A stretch of DNA of 64,000 nt, from positions 29,499-93,498 of the forward strand of contig NW_020170481.1 in the NCBI RefSeq assembly GCF_000524195.1. Reading direction: 5' to 3'. How positions within the stretch are numbered: position 1 is the first letter of the stretch; every line of letters starts with the position of its first letter. Source of the stretch: Echinococcus granulosus. Lineage: Eukaryota; Platyhelminthes; Cestoda; Cyclophyllidea; Taeniidae. The translations under genes and the position numbers were made by a program. Below the pieces are notes generated by a model. The model worked only from the letters and a program-made list of their open reading frames with translations, did not search any database and had not been told where the DNA came from. Shown here piece by piece: positions 1-12,800 of this stretch.

Positions 1-2449
1 TGGATTTCCACCTGGGAGATATTGCGGATACTACTGTTAATGAGAACAATAGAAGCATGAACGTCCATTCGACAGGTAGTTGCCAAGACTGCAGCTGCAC
101 CAACACTTAAACTGGTGGTTTTGCCATGTCTATTCAGTTGTCACGACAACAGCACTCTCGGGTTTGGCGACAGGAAGAAGGGATCCGTTCCAGTTAGCAA
201 TAAACTGAATTTGCCTAGTATTAAAGAATATCATACGAAAAATTGTCCTACCTTCTTAACCATGCCATATACTGGCTAGAGCCGAGGCTTTTCACGTATA
301 GACGTTTATTTAACTAGAAAGCTTTTGTAATGGAAAGGTACAATAGAAATACAAATCTTCATTAAAATTTACCAAACATTGTCAAGGTTGAATGAGTGTC
401 TGCGTCTAAGACTTGACAGCGAAATCACGCACACGTCTCACGGGTCAATAGCCAGCCTCAGTTTCTTTACAAGGTCATCCTCAGTAATGTGATGCAATTA
501 ACGGATGGTAGTACAAAAGCGCCTTTTGGACAATAGGGTTAATAAAAATTACTACTTTTTTACTTGCTTTGGATATTTACGGGAGACGGTGCGGTGCACA
601 GTGAATTACTCTGTTGGGTGGTTTTTCGTTTAGGGCACCCCAAAGTGTTCTGATGTGGCATGTGTAAAGTTCGTAACGTGGCCAACATTAGCAAGCCTTT
701 TTGTTGGGAAAACGGCTTGGATTCAATTGTGTGCCTTTGAGGCATGCCTTAGCGCCAAACTTCAATGCCTAGTTGCATGTCTAGACATTTGACCCGAGGT
801 TAAATCATGAAATTGACAAAGAAATTCCAATGTATATCACCCACCAATCGACAAAATCGGGTTTATCATTTGAATAGACTGGTTAAAAGAATAAGATTTG
901 AAACAGAAATAGGTAACCAGAACGTAATCGCTCCATAGCATGGAACCTCTCCAATTCAAAAAAGGAATTAGATCCTTTACTTAATTTAAAACACAGTATC
1001 TCGTAACATAACAGTCTAGGTGAGGAGAACAAGCATTGTAAGAAATGAAATGATCAGGATGGATTTGCATTCAAAATAAGAAAAGAAGAATGTGACAAAA
1101 TAAATGTCCTGTTACTAGCTGGCGTCGACACAATTATAAACCAGGTCAGCTTCTATGCAGATTTGAATGGGTAATTGGCCTCGAGGACAGGAGTCACTCA
1201 CAAAAAGACAACTGACCGCGCTGAATGGCACACGGACGCTTTGTTTAAGCACACAAAGGGTGAGGAGTAAAGTATTATGAATGTGGCCGTTCTGCCGCAA
1301 TCAGACCGCTACACTAACGCTGTCTCCGATTAGGAGCTACTCACTCAAGCGAAATGCGAGCTGAATGCAAGAAAATTTCAAACTGTTAATAAATGTTTAA
1401 TTTTTTTCAACAATCTAGAGAATTCATCAACCAGAGTAATTAGCGTAAAAGGCGGTTCATTGGTATTTATTATAATAAAAATTTATAATAAAAAAGCATT
1501 GTATTATAATGCGTATACTTTGATTTGCCAAAGAATATTCCAACTTTTGAAGAAGCGGTACTAGATATTGTAGAAAAGATTGGATTGTGAAATCTGATCT
1601 GCATCCTCAACTGGTTTCTCCTGGGATGAGAAGTTAATTATGCAAATATCCAATCCCATTCATCTCATTCACCGAGAAAAAAAACCCCTAATCTGAAGGC
1701 CATTACAATGCTTTACGAACGAGTTGTTTAAGAAGTTCGCTCATGCTCTTAAAACTTAAAGTTTGGATGCCTTTTTATTATCATTTACTTACAACAAGGT
1801 AGTAAAACTTAATGGTTCAAGTCGCTGATGGAGGCAGTTGAATGGTACTGAAGGTTAACGCGGAGGTAGGAAGACGGCGGTTGTTCACATCGGATTGTTG
1901 AACTTCAAAGGAGTACAGAGAATCGAGATAATGTTTGTGGGATTTAGAGCTCGATAAATTAGCAATGTTTTAGAAAGTAAAAAAAAGGTTGGGAAAGGTT
2001 CTTTGCCATATTTCTTACATAGGCATTTTAGCAAGTATTTGTTTCACTGCACCGTATGGATATCAAGCCGCCTAGTTTAACGAGCCCGGTCATTTAGACA
2101 AGTCCTGTACTCTCATGAAGAGAATATGGATTCTGATCTCCCATGGATCTTGTAGGACTCATATAATTCCATTTCCAACTAGTTCATTTATTCACCCACA
2201 AATAGCTCTTTTTTGAACAAAAGGGTTTAAAATTAATGAAAACGGTTTATGCAACTCGGTTTCTGCTTCGTTATACTACTAGGAGACTGCAATAAAAAAC
2301 AGTGTGGTTGTTTGATGTTTTGTTTAACTGCGTTAGCAGTTAAGCGGGTGAGTCAGTCCGCCCTACAACATGAAACGTAGGCCATGTCGACAGCATTTCG
2401 TCCTCTTATGAGTTATTAATATATTTGCTTCATTGTACTTATATATTAA
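1..2449. other. Intergenic, no gene seen
   Basis: AT-rich sequence with stop codons in all frames. The only open frames are about 60 residues long with no family resemblance or paired splice sites. No RNA gene or clear repeat was recognised before the first LTR fragment. Confidence 0.6.
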
Positions 2450-2602
2450 ACAAATTGTCTGTTTAAGTCTTGGCTATGGTAACGGACCACTTAAGGCTCC
2501 GCCATCTTACCTTCAGGCGATACCATTGACCTACCTATCCCTTCTGTTACGCTCGAGTAGAAGTGTCTTCCTTCGTCTTTAGAGAAGTCTAGGGGCGCTA
2601 TA
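2450..2602 (+). mobile_element. Solo TRIM LTR, plus-sense
   Basis: Matches the TRIM long terminal repeat in the orientation set by its primer-binding site and polypurine tract. Shared blocks are GTCTGTTTAAGTC, CTCCGCCAT..TACCTTC and the end block TTCGTCTTTAGAGAAGTCT followed by GGGGCGCTA. The final CA is decayed to TATA. No internal region is attached, so it is probably a recombined solo LTR. The left edge is approximate. Confidence 0.65.
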
Positions 2603-2864
2603 CTTAGTCGTTTAGTCCTCTGTACTGCTTGGGCTTATTACAAGTTCAGTGAAGATGCAAGACGCTATGAAGTGCTCATTTGGAGAAAACTCCAAGTTAG
2701 AAGAGTAATTAAAGAGCTGACGGAAAGGAGAAAAGTTGTCAGCTAAGTAGAGGAAAATGTATAGCTAATCAAAATAAAATTGACCAACGATCTGAGTATA
2801 TTAGCTTGCAAAACCAATTAAGATCAGTTTAATTAAGCAGATTGGAAAACATATCTAAAGCTCT

Positions 2865-3054
2865 TGTAGCGGCCTGAGACTGCCCTGAAGACGAAGGAAG
2901 ATATAATAGTATGGTAGAATACATATTTTCGACATAGAGAAGATATTTGGGTTACTGACTTGACCCAAAGGCCAGCAAACTTGGCGTGGTCTAAAAGCTT
3001 AGTCAAAAAGTCGCTCCTAGCCAATACTGGGAGATAAACAACCGTCATATTACA
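2865..3054 (-). mobile_element. Solo TRIM LTR, minus-sense
   Basis: On the plus strand this begins TGTAGCGGCCTGAG, continues CCTGAAGACGAAGGAAG, and ends GGGAGATAAACAACCGTC then ATATTACA. At 190 bp it is a complete-looking LTR bounded by TG and CA. No internal region is attached. Its inverted partner at 2450 lies about 260 bp away. No target-site duplication could be seen by eye. Confidence 0.75.
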
Positions 3055-3869
3055 CCGGAGACAATAATTCTCAAGACAGTCATCATTACAGATAACGGAA
3101 TTTCGAGTCGCTTAGTAAAACCAATCTACGTTAAGAGCTCCAAGCACAAAAAGAGGCACATCTAAACAAGCGAGTAAGGGGAGTACTACGATACACACGA
3201 AACATACCAGTCAAGGTGATCATATATTTTTAATTTACATACATATGGGAAAAATTGACCAACATATGTAAAAAGAGCCCAGCTTTTAAAATAAAATACA
3301 ATTTGCATAATGACATGACACTTTTTACATCTGTGGCAAAATGAAAATGGTTTTAATGCAAATATACAATTGTTTCTCTTACCTGTTTGGCGTGTCAAGA
3401 TCCTTAAATCAAGGTCATGGCTTTCTGGGCATGAGCGAGCGGGTTCGTTCCGTACTTTTAAATTCAAATGTTTCCGACGTCATTCATATTAAAGCACGAT
3501 TGTAGCAACAAGGTTTCATGACTTTTTTGTCCATTTTTGCTGTTTTATGTAATTTATTTGGTGAGTACATTGGTCTCATTTATTTGCCATAACGGTGAAT
3601 GTTACGACTTGACGTATTACCATCTATGCACAATTTTTATATTACGACATAGATGTTTTCACTTTTTTTCAAGTTTGTTTTAAATAGGCAGTTTATTTTG
3701 TTATTTGCACGAAGGTTGGTAAACATACAGAGTGTTTCATAATACTATTTATCAAGGGGGTGACTTGACTAACCTAGTCTTCATTTTTATTAGTACTTGA
3801 CCACCTAGGCGAAAGTCTGTTGTGAAACTTCTTGTGTTTTTTGCTCTATCAATTTTTGATGAATACAGA
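3055..3869. other. Region upstream of AMP deaminase
   Basis: No open frame resembles a known protein. The frame open just before the AMP deaminase ATG at 3870 reads back to a GTG at 3822 but not to an ATG. A 3' splice-like AG at 3867-3868 precedes the ATG by one base, so any 5' UTR exon is probably further upstream or supplied in trans. No TATA box is evident. Confidence 0.4.
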
Positions 3870-6800
3870 ATGGAAAGGGAAATATCCGAGATAGCCGGAA
3901 GTCTTCGGCGCGTCGGTGGAACTGATAATAATACGTCTTTTCACGAAGGGTCCTTCGAATTTGATATTCCTAAGTTACCAATTGAACGCAACGAAATGAA
4001 GAACCATCTTCTTTCGCGTCAACTCGCTCGGTGAGTGTTTGTTTAAATAACTTTAATCTACGAATCGTAGGATCTATTTGATTTCAGTAGATGGTCGAAC
4101 TTTAAGCCTAAAAATAAGCTATTTCAGGATATACATACATATATGTCAACTCTTGTTGTCGTTATAGATACCTCAATTGCATAGTGTAGTAGCATACTGC
4201 TAAAGATTAAGATTTAGTCGATTATCCATACACTGAATAATGGATCTAATCTCATATTTGATTTAGTTAGAAAGTGGGACAACTATAGTAAATAAGCTAC
4301 CCTGGATGTTGCTTTGCTTTTAATGCCAGAAAATTGCATTGGCCAATTTATCGAAATTAATTAGTCACCGAAGGTTAATAATCATCTAAAAAATCATTTG
4401 TTCGTGTTGATTTTTTATGCGCAATTTTAGCTGCATTCAGCGGCATATCCGGGTAATTTTTCAATCGAAGAAAGTGATAGGAGAGTACTTCACCATATGC
4501 GGCTGATTTTTTTAGCTTAGCAATCCTAGAAAAAGGGCGTTTTTGTAAGTCTCTGGACTAATATTAATTCGTGGGATTTGAAACTTGTGGTTGTTTTAGG
4601 CATACATTAGTTGTCAGTGAGCAGTATCCTGATTATTTACCACATGAATGGGAATCAAAGTTTTTTACTTTAGAAAGCCTTTTGAGCTATGTTATAGGTA
4701 AAAAATGGTTGCACTAGCACCACCAACTTTTCTACCCATTTTTCAATCCACTTGTTTCCATCCATTCATATGTTCACCCATAGTAGGGGTCCTTATCAGA
4801 ATGAAACCTTTCACCCATTCTTTTTAACCAGTCCCGCACATGGTGATCAGCCATCCCATTTTCAAGCCTCTCCTAACCTAACACCCAAGGAGGCGCGTTT
4901 CCGCCTCTCACCCGTCCAATTTGAAACTCCGTCAGAGCCGCTCACCAACGGTAACTCCTCGGGGGGTCTCAAAGATGCCTCTTATCTTATCGCGCCACTC
5001 AAAACTTCTGAAGGTGACACAAAATTCCATGTCGATGAAGAGGATGATCTACGCACAAACAAGGTGATCCCTGAAGTCGTCAGGGCCTCACCGATTCGGC
5101 ATCTTGTTGAGTATCAACGCGTGTGCATTGGTGAAGCCAATACACCAGGCGTGAGTCTATAAGTGGCATTAAACTTCTTCATCATAAACTTCAATTACTG
5201 GGGAATATCATTACTTTGCTCACCTTTTCAAGAGAACCATTGCTATTAATTGCCTAACAGCTAATCTATCAGTACTCTCATCCCATCTATTGAAGGATAC
5301 TAACACTTCTCATCATACGAACCATCGAATACAGTTTTTATAGCTGTGATTTTGTTGCTATTTTATCTAATAGGATGTATCAGTACCAATTCGAACCTTA
5401 ACTGTTGCCTGTATGACACCGTTCTGAAAAGCTGTCATTCATAAGTAATATGCTAACAACTTTAACGTCTAATCTAGGGTACTTTTGCGTCAATTATAGA
5501 TGGTACATTTTCCAAAAAACTGCTTTTTATAAGTAGTTTATAAGTAACATCTCATTGTTACGCCTTACCGATGTATGTCTACCCCCTCGATTTTGCGTTA
5601 TGGACAGAATTCACAAGTTCTTCATAGGTAGTATTGTTCCAAATGAAAGGTGTTATAGTCTAAGTTAGATACGTTATATCTTATTAACAGCAATTACTAA
5701 TTCCAAAATGTATTACCGAAATATAAATGTTTCATTGCTCCTATATCACACCAGGAATTAGTTTTGTAGAACACGTGAATTTGACGATTAAAAATTATTT
5801 CACACCCTAATAGGTCGGTGTTGCATTCTGCCGTGTTAATCACAAAGGGTTACTTCTGTAGCTACGAACGCACACCTGCAACCTGAGGACTGTGGGCCGT
5901 CCAGAAACCTGCATAACATATCAAATAACTACCAACCTCATGTTGTCTGCTCCTGTAAAAGTCAGCTCAACAAATTTCATTGCAAGTTATCTGTGAACCT
6001 AGTTGAAAATCGTAACGGTAAAAAATTGCCTAATTAAGTGAGTAGGCGCTTAAAATGAGCGAAAGATCACGCAAATTAATCTCATTACTTTAAATAAAGT
6101 AAAAGGAACAGTTGGGACTTGTCACTGCATATAACAACGTATTTGTTTAGTACTACTTACTTGTAATTCCGAATAATTGTGTTCCTGGTATCACCTATGA
6201 AGCATCAGTAATTGTTAGTAATAATTTTCCACTCATTTGATATGCGTTGATACCATAAAGAAATGGTGGAGACAACATTTTTCAGATCACTTGGCCTTCG
6301 TGAGTGGTAGAAGTGAGGAATTGAAATTGGTAGTAAGAGATAGACTTCCGAATTAGTACTGACGAATGCTCCTTTCAATGTCGTGGTGTGTTGTCCTTCG
6401 CACGGAATAGTTTATTCTGGTTTGATTTCAGTAGTTTTTATCTCAAAAGGACACGATTTATGAGCTAATGATCTTTTGAATTTTTCAGTTTGGAAGGTCT
6501 CTTTTAATGTGAGCGAAGAGCAAAATTTTAGGCCAATTTTTTAAGTGCAGTATCCACAAACGATTCTGTCGATTCAGTAGTATGTATTCCCGCATCTGAA
6601 TTGGTAGCTTTTAGTTGAAACCTACCATGAAAGGCAAGTTTTTGAAACAATACTTTTCGTATCATTCTTGGACCAGGGATTCTTTGGCCTTATTAGCGTG
6701 TGGGCTCACATGCGAAATGGTTTTTTACTTGGATTTAAAAACCAATTTATAAGCCAGTTTCATTAGATGCTGACTATGAGCTGACACCTTTTTGACGATT

Positions 6801-9800
6801 CATAACGTTTTTTGGCAGTTGCTGTAAACGCACCTTCCTCTGTCACGAATTCTTTTTAACAGCTGGCTTTTTGATTGTTGGCAAGCGGTACAGTTTGAGC
6901 TTAGAGCTCTGCACTTTGTACATATATGTAATGCCCGAAACCTTCCCGAAGACGAAAGAAGACATATACTCGGGTAGGATACGGCTATTCGATGAGGAGT
7001 GGGGATTGGGGCTGCCGGCGCAGCCCGGACGTCAGGTCGCCCCTGGGCGGTTGTCCTCGGTGCTCCCGTCGGTCGACATTCTGCATCAGCCATCACGACG
7101 TAATTGGTGCTGTAGGAAATGCACCAACGGACCAACCGTGCCAGCCATTGAGTTTCCATGCGACTGAGAATATTCAGTGTCGCCAATCCCTCCTGGCAAT
7201 TCTGTTGGATCCTGAGTCTCATCCTGTATGGGAACTGGATTTGGAGACGGGGGAATGTACTGACCAGGACGCGTATCCATTAGTAGTCGTAGGAATACTG
7301 GTCTAAAGGCAGAGTTACATAACAAATGACGAAGTTTAGCATAGTTCCGTGGTGGTAAGGGTTTTGCTTCCATCCCTCCTTGTCACGTTCTTCTCAGCTC
7401 AGGGCTGTTCGGTCATATCTACTTGGGTTTTAGCCGGCTGATAAAGATATGGAGGAGTTGTTAATTATTCATATAATTGATATTTTCATACAGGTACCGT
7501 GGTCAGCTCCGTAATGATATTTTTTCCAGATAACTCATGACCAGTGTTGCTTCAGTTGTTAATAGCCTTTTGGTGGACCACGAGATTGGTGTAGTTGCCG
7601 AAGGTTGACATCATTTTCAGGCCTTTTTTTAGAAGTTACCGATTCACCCATCCGCAGTATATGCACTTACATCCCGCTAAGGTTTATAAACCAGCAGTAG
7701 AAAACAGGATAACTATCCTTTAAGATAGATTTCGCTTCCCGATACCACCAGTGTAGCACCCTGAGATTTGCCTGAAGATGAAAAAATGTATAATGCCGGG
7801 GTAGAATCTGTCTTTTTTGGCATAAAGAAGGGATTGAGGCTACTACCACACCCCGAAAGCCGGTCCGCATATGGGTGGTACCATAGCGAAGCTCCTGATT
7901 GGCCCGTTGCTTAAACCGAGAGTTAAACAAACCACTGACCTATTTTATGTGTTTATAAGACGGGAATCACTTTGAAATCGTTCCTGCTACATGGAATATC
8001 AAATCAAGTATTTATAAGACGAAATGACCCGAAGTGATCCTTAATTTGAATGAATCTTCTTTTCAAGTAGCGCACTTTCTCAACGCGCTTTAACCGCAAC
8101 TGAAAGCACGATTAGGTACGTGCGGGAAGTAATAAGTGTAAACATATCATCGTCGGTTGTGCTGACGGATTTCCCCATTTACTAGGTCCGGTGGTAACAT
8201 ACATAAAAATGAGTTTCTCAAAGAGACATCGGTTTAAATGCGTGTTCTTTTCACTTTCAAGTCTAGTAGCAAAAGCTATTGCCCTTAGGCAATGGATTGG
8301 GTTAGTCTTAATTTACCTTGTATTTCGCTTCGAGGTCACTGTGGACGATCTACAGGAAGCTGCAGTGGCTCTCCTCAAGTCCATGGAATTGCGTGACAAG
8401 TACATGAGGGCGTCTCTGCAAAAAAATGGTCGGGTTGCCAAACGCTACCTCAGACTGGCACGCCTTGGATCCAGGGAGGAGCTGCAGCCTCCGAGGGACG
8501 CTTTCTACTACACTACATCTTCTTCCACTAGGGGTATGAATTTTTTACGTAAAAATAACAAAAATGTGGTCGGAGTTTTATTTGTAGTGGATATTTGTTG
8601 TGGATTATGCATCTAACATGCAAAATTCCTCGTAGGCAGCTAAATTACAAAATATAACCATATAGTTTATTGCTCACACTTTCTTTATTCAAAAGACGAA
8701 ATAGTACATGAGAGGAATTTTGAATGGACATTGGAATAAATTTTACCCAATCGTCTGTTAGTACAAAATCCCAGCGTTGTCCCTAAGTCGTCTATACTAC
8801 TGAAGACTTTATGAGTACGCCTTAGAAGGGGGGTTTTCACTTGCTCTGCGTTTATTCGACTGCCCTCGAGATTTTAATACTACTTTCACAGTTATCACCA
8901 AGTTGATTTACTCGAAAATTTATTGAATTATGCGGTAATTGTCCAGGTTGAAAATAAGCACTGGGATTTAAGCAGTTCATTCAAAACATACATGCCCAAT
9001 GTACGGAGGAGTGATACAGAGCAGTCGTCCAGCCTATGGAGACTAAAGTGTCGCGCAGTTCAAGAAGCACGGGTCTTTCATTACTTCATTTTATTCATTC
9101 AGTTTATAAAAAAAATAATCCAAACAGAACACTGTTTTGCTTTGAGCTACAAATTAATGCGGAATTAAAGTCAAGCATGAGAAGTATGTTAAAAAATTTC
9201 GGGCTCCTGAATGGATACGCATAAAAGTATAGCTGAGTTCACTTTTTTTCCTTGTCTCGGTTACGCCTAGGCGGTTTGCCCTCAAATTACCGCGATAGAA
9301 CGATACACGTCTCCATCTCACGTGGTCTGATGGGCACACGCCCACTTAAACGGTTAGGCGTCTCCTATTAATCACTCAAAACATCATTTTCCAATAAATG
9401 CTCGATATTCTGAGCCTTCTTTTGTAAGTCTTAGTTTAGTTTTTTGGTCTCCTGGTAACTTCTCCTACTGTAGCGTTCCGAGGTTTCCTTGAGGAGTAGA
9501 ACATGTATTTATTCGACATCAGTAGGGCTTGGTGCTACTGGCATGACTCGGAGGCCAGCCTACCCAGCGAAGGAACAATAACGGCGCACCTAGGTGGCCC
9601 CCTTACCAAAATCTGACTGTTCAACAAACAACCGGCGTAGTACGCTATTCATAAAGTGAAAACACGAGTTATTGGCTTGAGATTATTCTCCGTCTGGGCA
9701 TAAAGTTTCTAAAAGACTGTTGTCCGAGTATTTTGTCTAATCAAGGAAGAGATAATGCTTTGTTCTAAATCTGACATTTAAATTTTCAGCTGCTGTTTTC

Positions 9801-12800
9801 CTGTGCTGGAGGTAGACATAGCAGTGGCTCGTTAAGCACCTTTTACAACTTTAAAATTAGGATGGCTTTTATCATTGGATGTATTGTATTAATCTTTTAC
9901 ATCTAAACTGATCATTTTTAACAAAAATCTCAACGTTGGGGTACAGATAATTGGAGAAAATACGTTACTGAAGCAATAAACTTTCTGATTCAATTTATTG
10001 ACTCGTGATTTGAAAAAAAGAAGTATTTTAGTGGGTTATCTTTACAAAAATTCATCGTACCGAATTCATTTTGATCCTCCACATTTTCTTGTTTTGAAAA
10101 AATGGCTAATTCTGTTATCATCATTGTTAAATTGGTTCGGTCCCATGATCGCTTTGTCACTAGTGTTGATTTACGGTTCGTCCAAGTCAGTGCCGTGGCA
10201 AGGCCTCCCTCAGGTGCTGCCAAGATATTGTTGTCCTGATGACGGCTAAATGCACCTCTCTTGACCCGTCTCACCAACGCCAAGATTGGAGGCGGTGATT
10301 TATAACCAGGGCGGCTTTATTGGAGGCTGACTTCCATGCCGTCCACTCACTGCCCACACTTTTTACTAAATAAAGGCTTGCAGAATCGGTCATTAAAGAC
10401 TGGTTATTATTTCGATTTCAAGGTTGAGATGTTTATGCAGTAGTATTGGTTGTACATCTATTTAATGAAGTGTTCAAGTGTTCTGTTTACGCTCCCCAAG
10501 ATGTCCTTCCGGTTGAGGGCATACAGCTGGCAATCGTTTTACTGGCTACCCCCAAACGGTGAACGTTGTAATTTGAGTCGGATTTTGGTTGAGGGATGTC
10601 TTACTAGACGATAATGTGGTCATGCAAATTTCTCGTCATCATCCATTGCCTCGTAGCGACCAGGTGAGCCGGGGAAGGATTCTATTGAAGCACCAATCCT
10701 CCAACGCGTGCTTAATGGGGTGGACAAACCGAATGTAGTCACAAAATGGAGCCCCTTTTTCCAGCCAAATCTATGCTCACACTTCATTTGCAAGTCATTT
10801 GTTCAACTTTTGAAGGCGACTTTCTGCTTCCTGTGGCATTTTTAAGCCCCCGTGTGAACTATGTGTAATGCCATTCTACTCAAACCTGTGACTGCGAAGA
10901 AAAGTCAGATTTAGGCGTAATTATATTTCTCTGAAAACTCCTTATTGACAATTTGGCACTTTTGAAACGTGCGATGATGATTTTGCTGAATGGGAGTGTC
11001 ACTGCTCGCTAGACATTCCCCGACCTTAACGTGAATTGCAAAAGTTTATGCGGCCAGGAGGATCATGTCAGAAACCGATTGTTGTTTATGATTTCGAAAA
11101 TGCCAAAAAAAACAATTTGATACTATCTTTTGGTCCAGCAGAATGTTGCTTACTTTTTGGACAAAGTTGTTTTTACCGTTCTGGAGAAAAGTGAACCAAT
11201 TTTACCTATCTTAATGCTAAAAATGCTAACCAAAGGTAAACATTGAATGAATATTTGTGTGTTCGTTGAATGTACTTCTTGTGTAAGAAATCTATTCTTG
11301 CAGAGTAGGGGGATTGTCATTCGACCCTCGTATTTGTAGGTTCAGCTGGAACTCGTCAATGCCGTGTCAGACCGGACAGGCCGCTGTTAATGTTAACAAA
11401 GATGACTAGTTTCATCAGTTTTGGGAATGTCTCCAAACTATGTAGCAGGCTGTAGCGTCCCGAAACTTCCCTGAGGACTAAAGAAGGCACAATGCTTGGG
11501 TGGTATATACACAGTAGGGCTTGGGGCTGCTGGAATGGCCTGGGGTTCAGCGAACCCGTCGAAGGTACAATGGCGGAGGACCTGAGTGGCTCCTTTACTA
11601 AAACCGGGAGTTAAACAAACAACGTATTACAGACTTCTCATCTAGCCACATCAGCTTTAATTCTCGCAAATTGTAATTCTGATTTCCTAACTATTTTTTC
11701 ATTGACAGCGAAGTGGGAATGTTGGAACGAAAATGAAGGTAACGTGCCAAGACAAACAAGCATTTGCGGCATGCTTTGCTATGGGCAAGTTTGCGACAAA
11801 TCCGAATTTGCGACTCTCTTTTTTCGTTCTACCTTGACTCAAACTTTAGAGCGTAAACGTCATTTTCGCCTACATTTTAGTGTTAAAAAGAATTTGCACA
11901 GCTCCCTCCATAACGTCTTTTTATGGATATTGTCGGCGAGGGGTTTAATTGGGTTTTTTTTTTAAATGCTGGATTAATTTCTGCTTGTTTCGAGGATTAA
12001 GCTTAGAAGCCTCTGCGCGGTAATACCCATCCTGAGTAAATTGGAGATTAGAGTCATTTCTCCCTCAAATTCTTTTAAAGATTGTTCCTTGTTAATGACA
12101 GTATTCGAGTACCCGAGGGATAAGTAACGCCCCTTTGCCTTGCCTAGAGCCGATGGTCTACTCAGAAGATAAACCGAAATCGTCCTCGTAGAACCACCAA
12201 CGAAAGCACGTTGTTGCCTCTGCGGTGATTGACTACTTTTTTTTTGCATGCAATCCATTTAAAATAATGCAAGGTGCATGGCTTCGAATGAAGTGTATTT
12301 TTTTGTGTGGGACTTAAAGAGCTATGATGTTGTTTTTTCCCCCTTAGATTACCCCGTCCACCCGCCGGAGATAGAAGGTGATCCATTCGCTGTCAAGTAT
12401 TGGCCAGAAGCACTGCCCGCTGTAGTTTGTTTCCACAAAGGAATCGCCAAGTTAGAACCGATCTCTAAAGCCGGCCTTGCCAACACCCAATTACCTCAAC
12501 TTCCTTTTTTCACTCTGGAGGATTTTATTCGCGATGAAAAGACCATGCGGATGTTTGTAGCTAATGGACCGCTGAAATCCTTCGCTTACCGTCGTCTCTG
12601 CTTTCTCAGTTCAAAGTTTGACCTGCATGTACTCCTGAATGCGGGTGGTGAGACGTTGGAGCAGAAAAATGTACCACACCGCGATTTCTACAACATTCGA
12701 AAGGCAAGTCTCCTTGGCCGAAATGGAGGTGGTGTGTATTGGAATTGGACACTTAAAAAATGACCCTTTTTATATATTTTTTTTTCAGGTGGACACACAT

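Noticed and set aside
7720..7752. tRNA-like 3' end (TTCGC..CCACCA) here and at 61150
   Set aside because: No cloverleaf upstream; the motif sits at the LTR junction in every TRIM copy, so it is the complement of a primer-binding site, not a tRNA gene.
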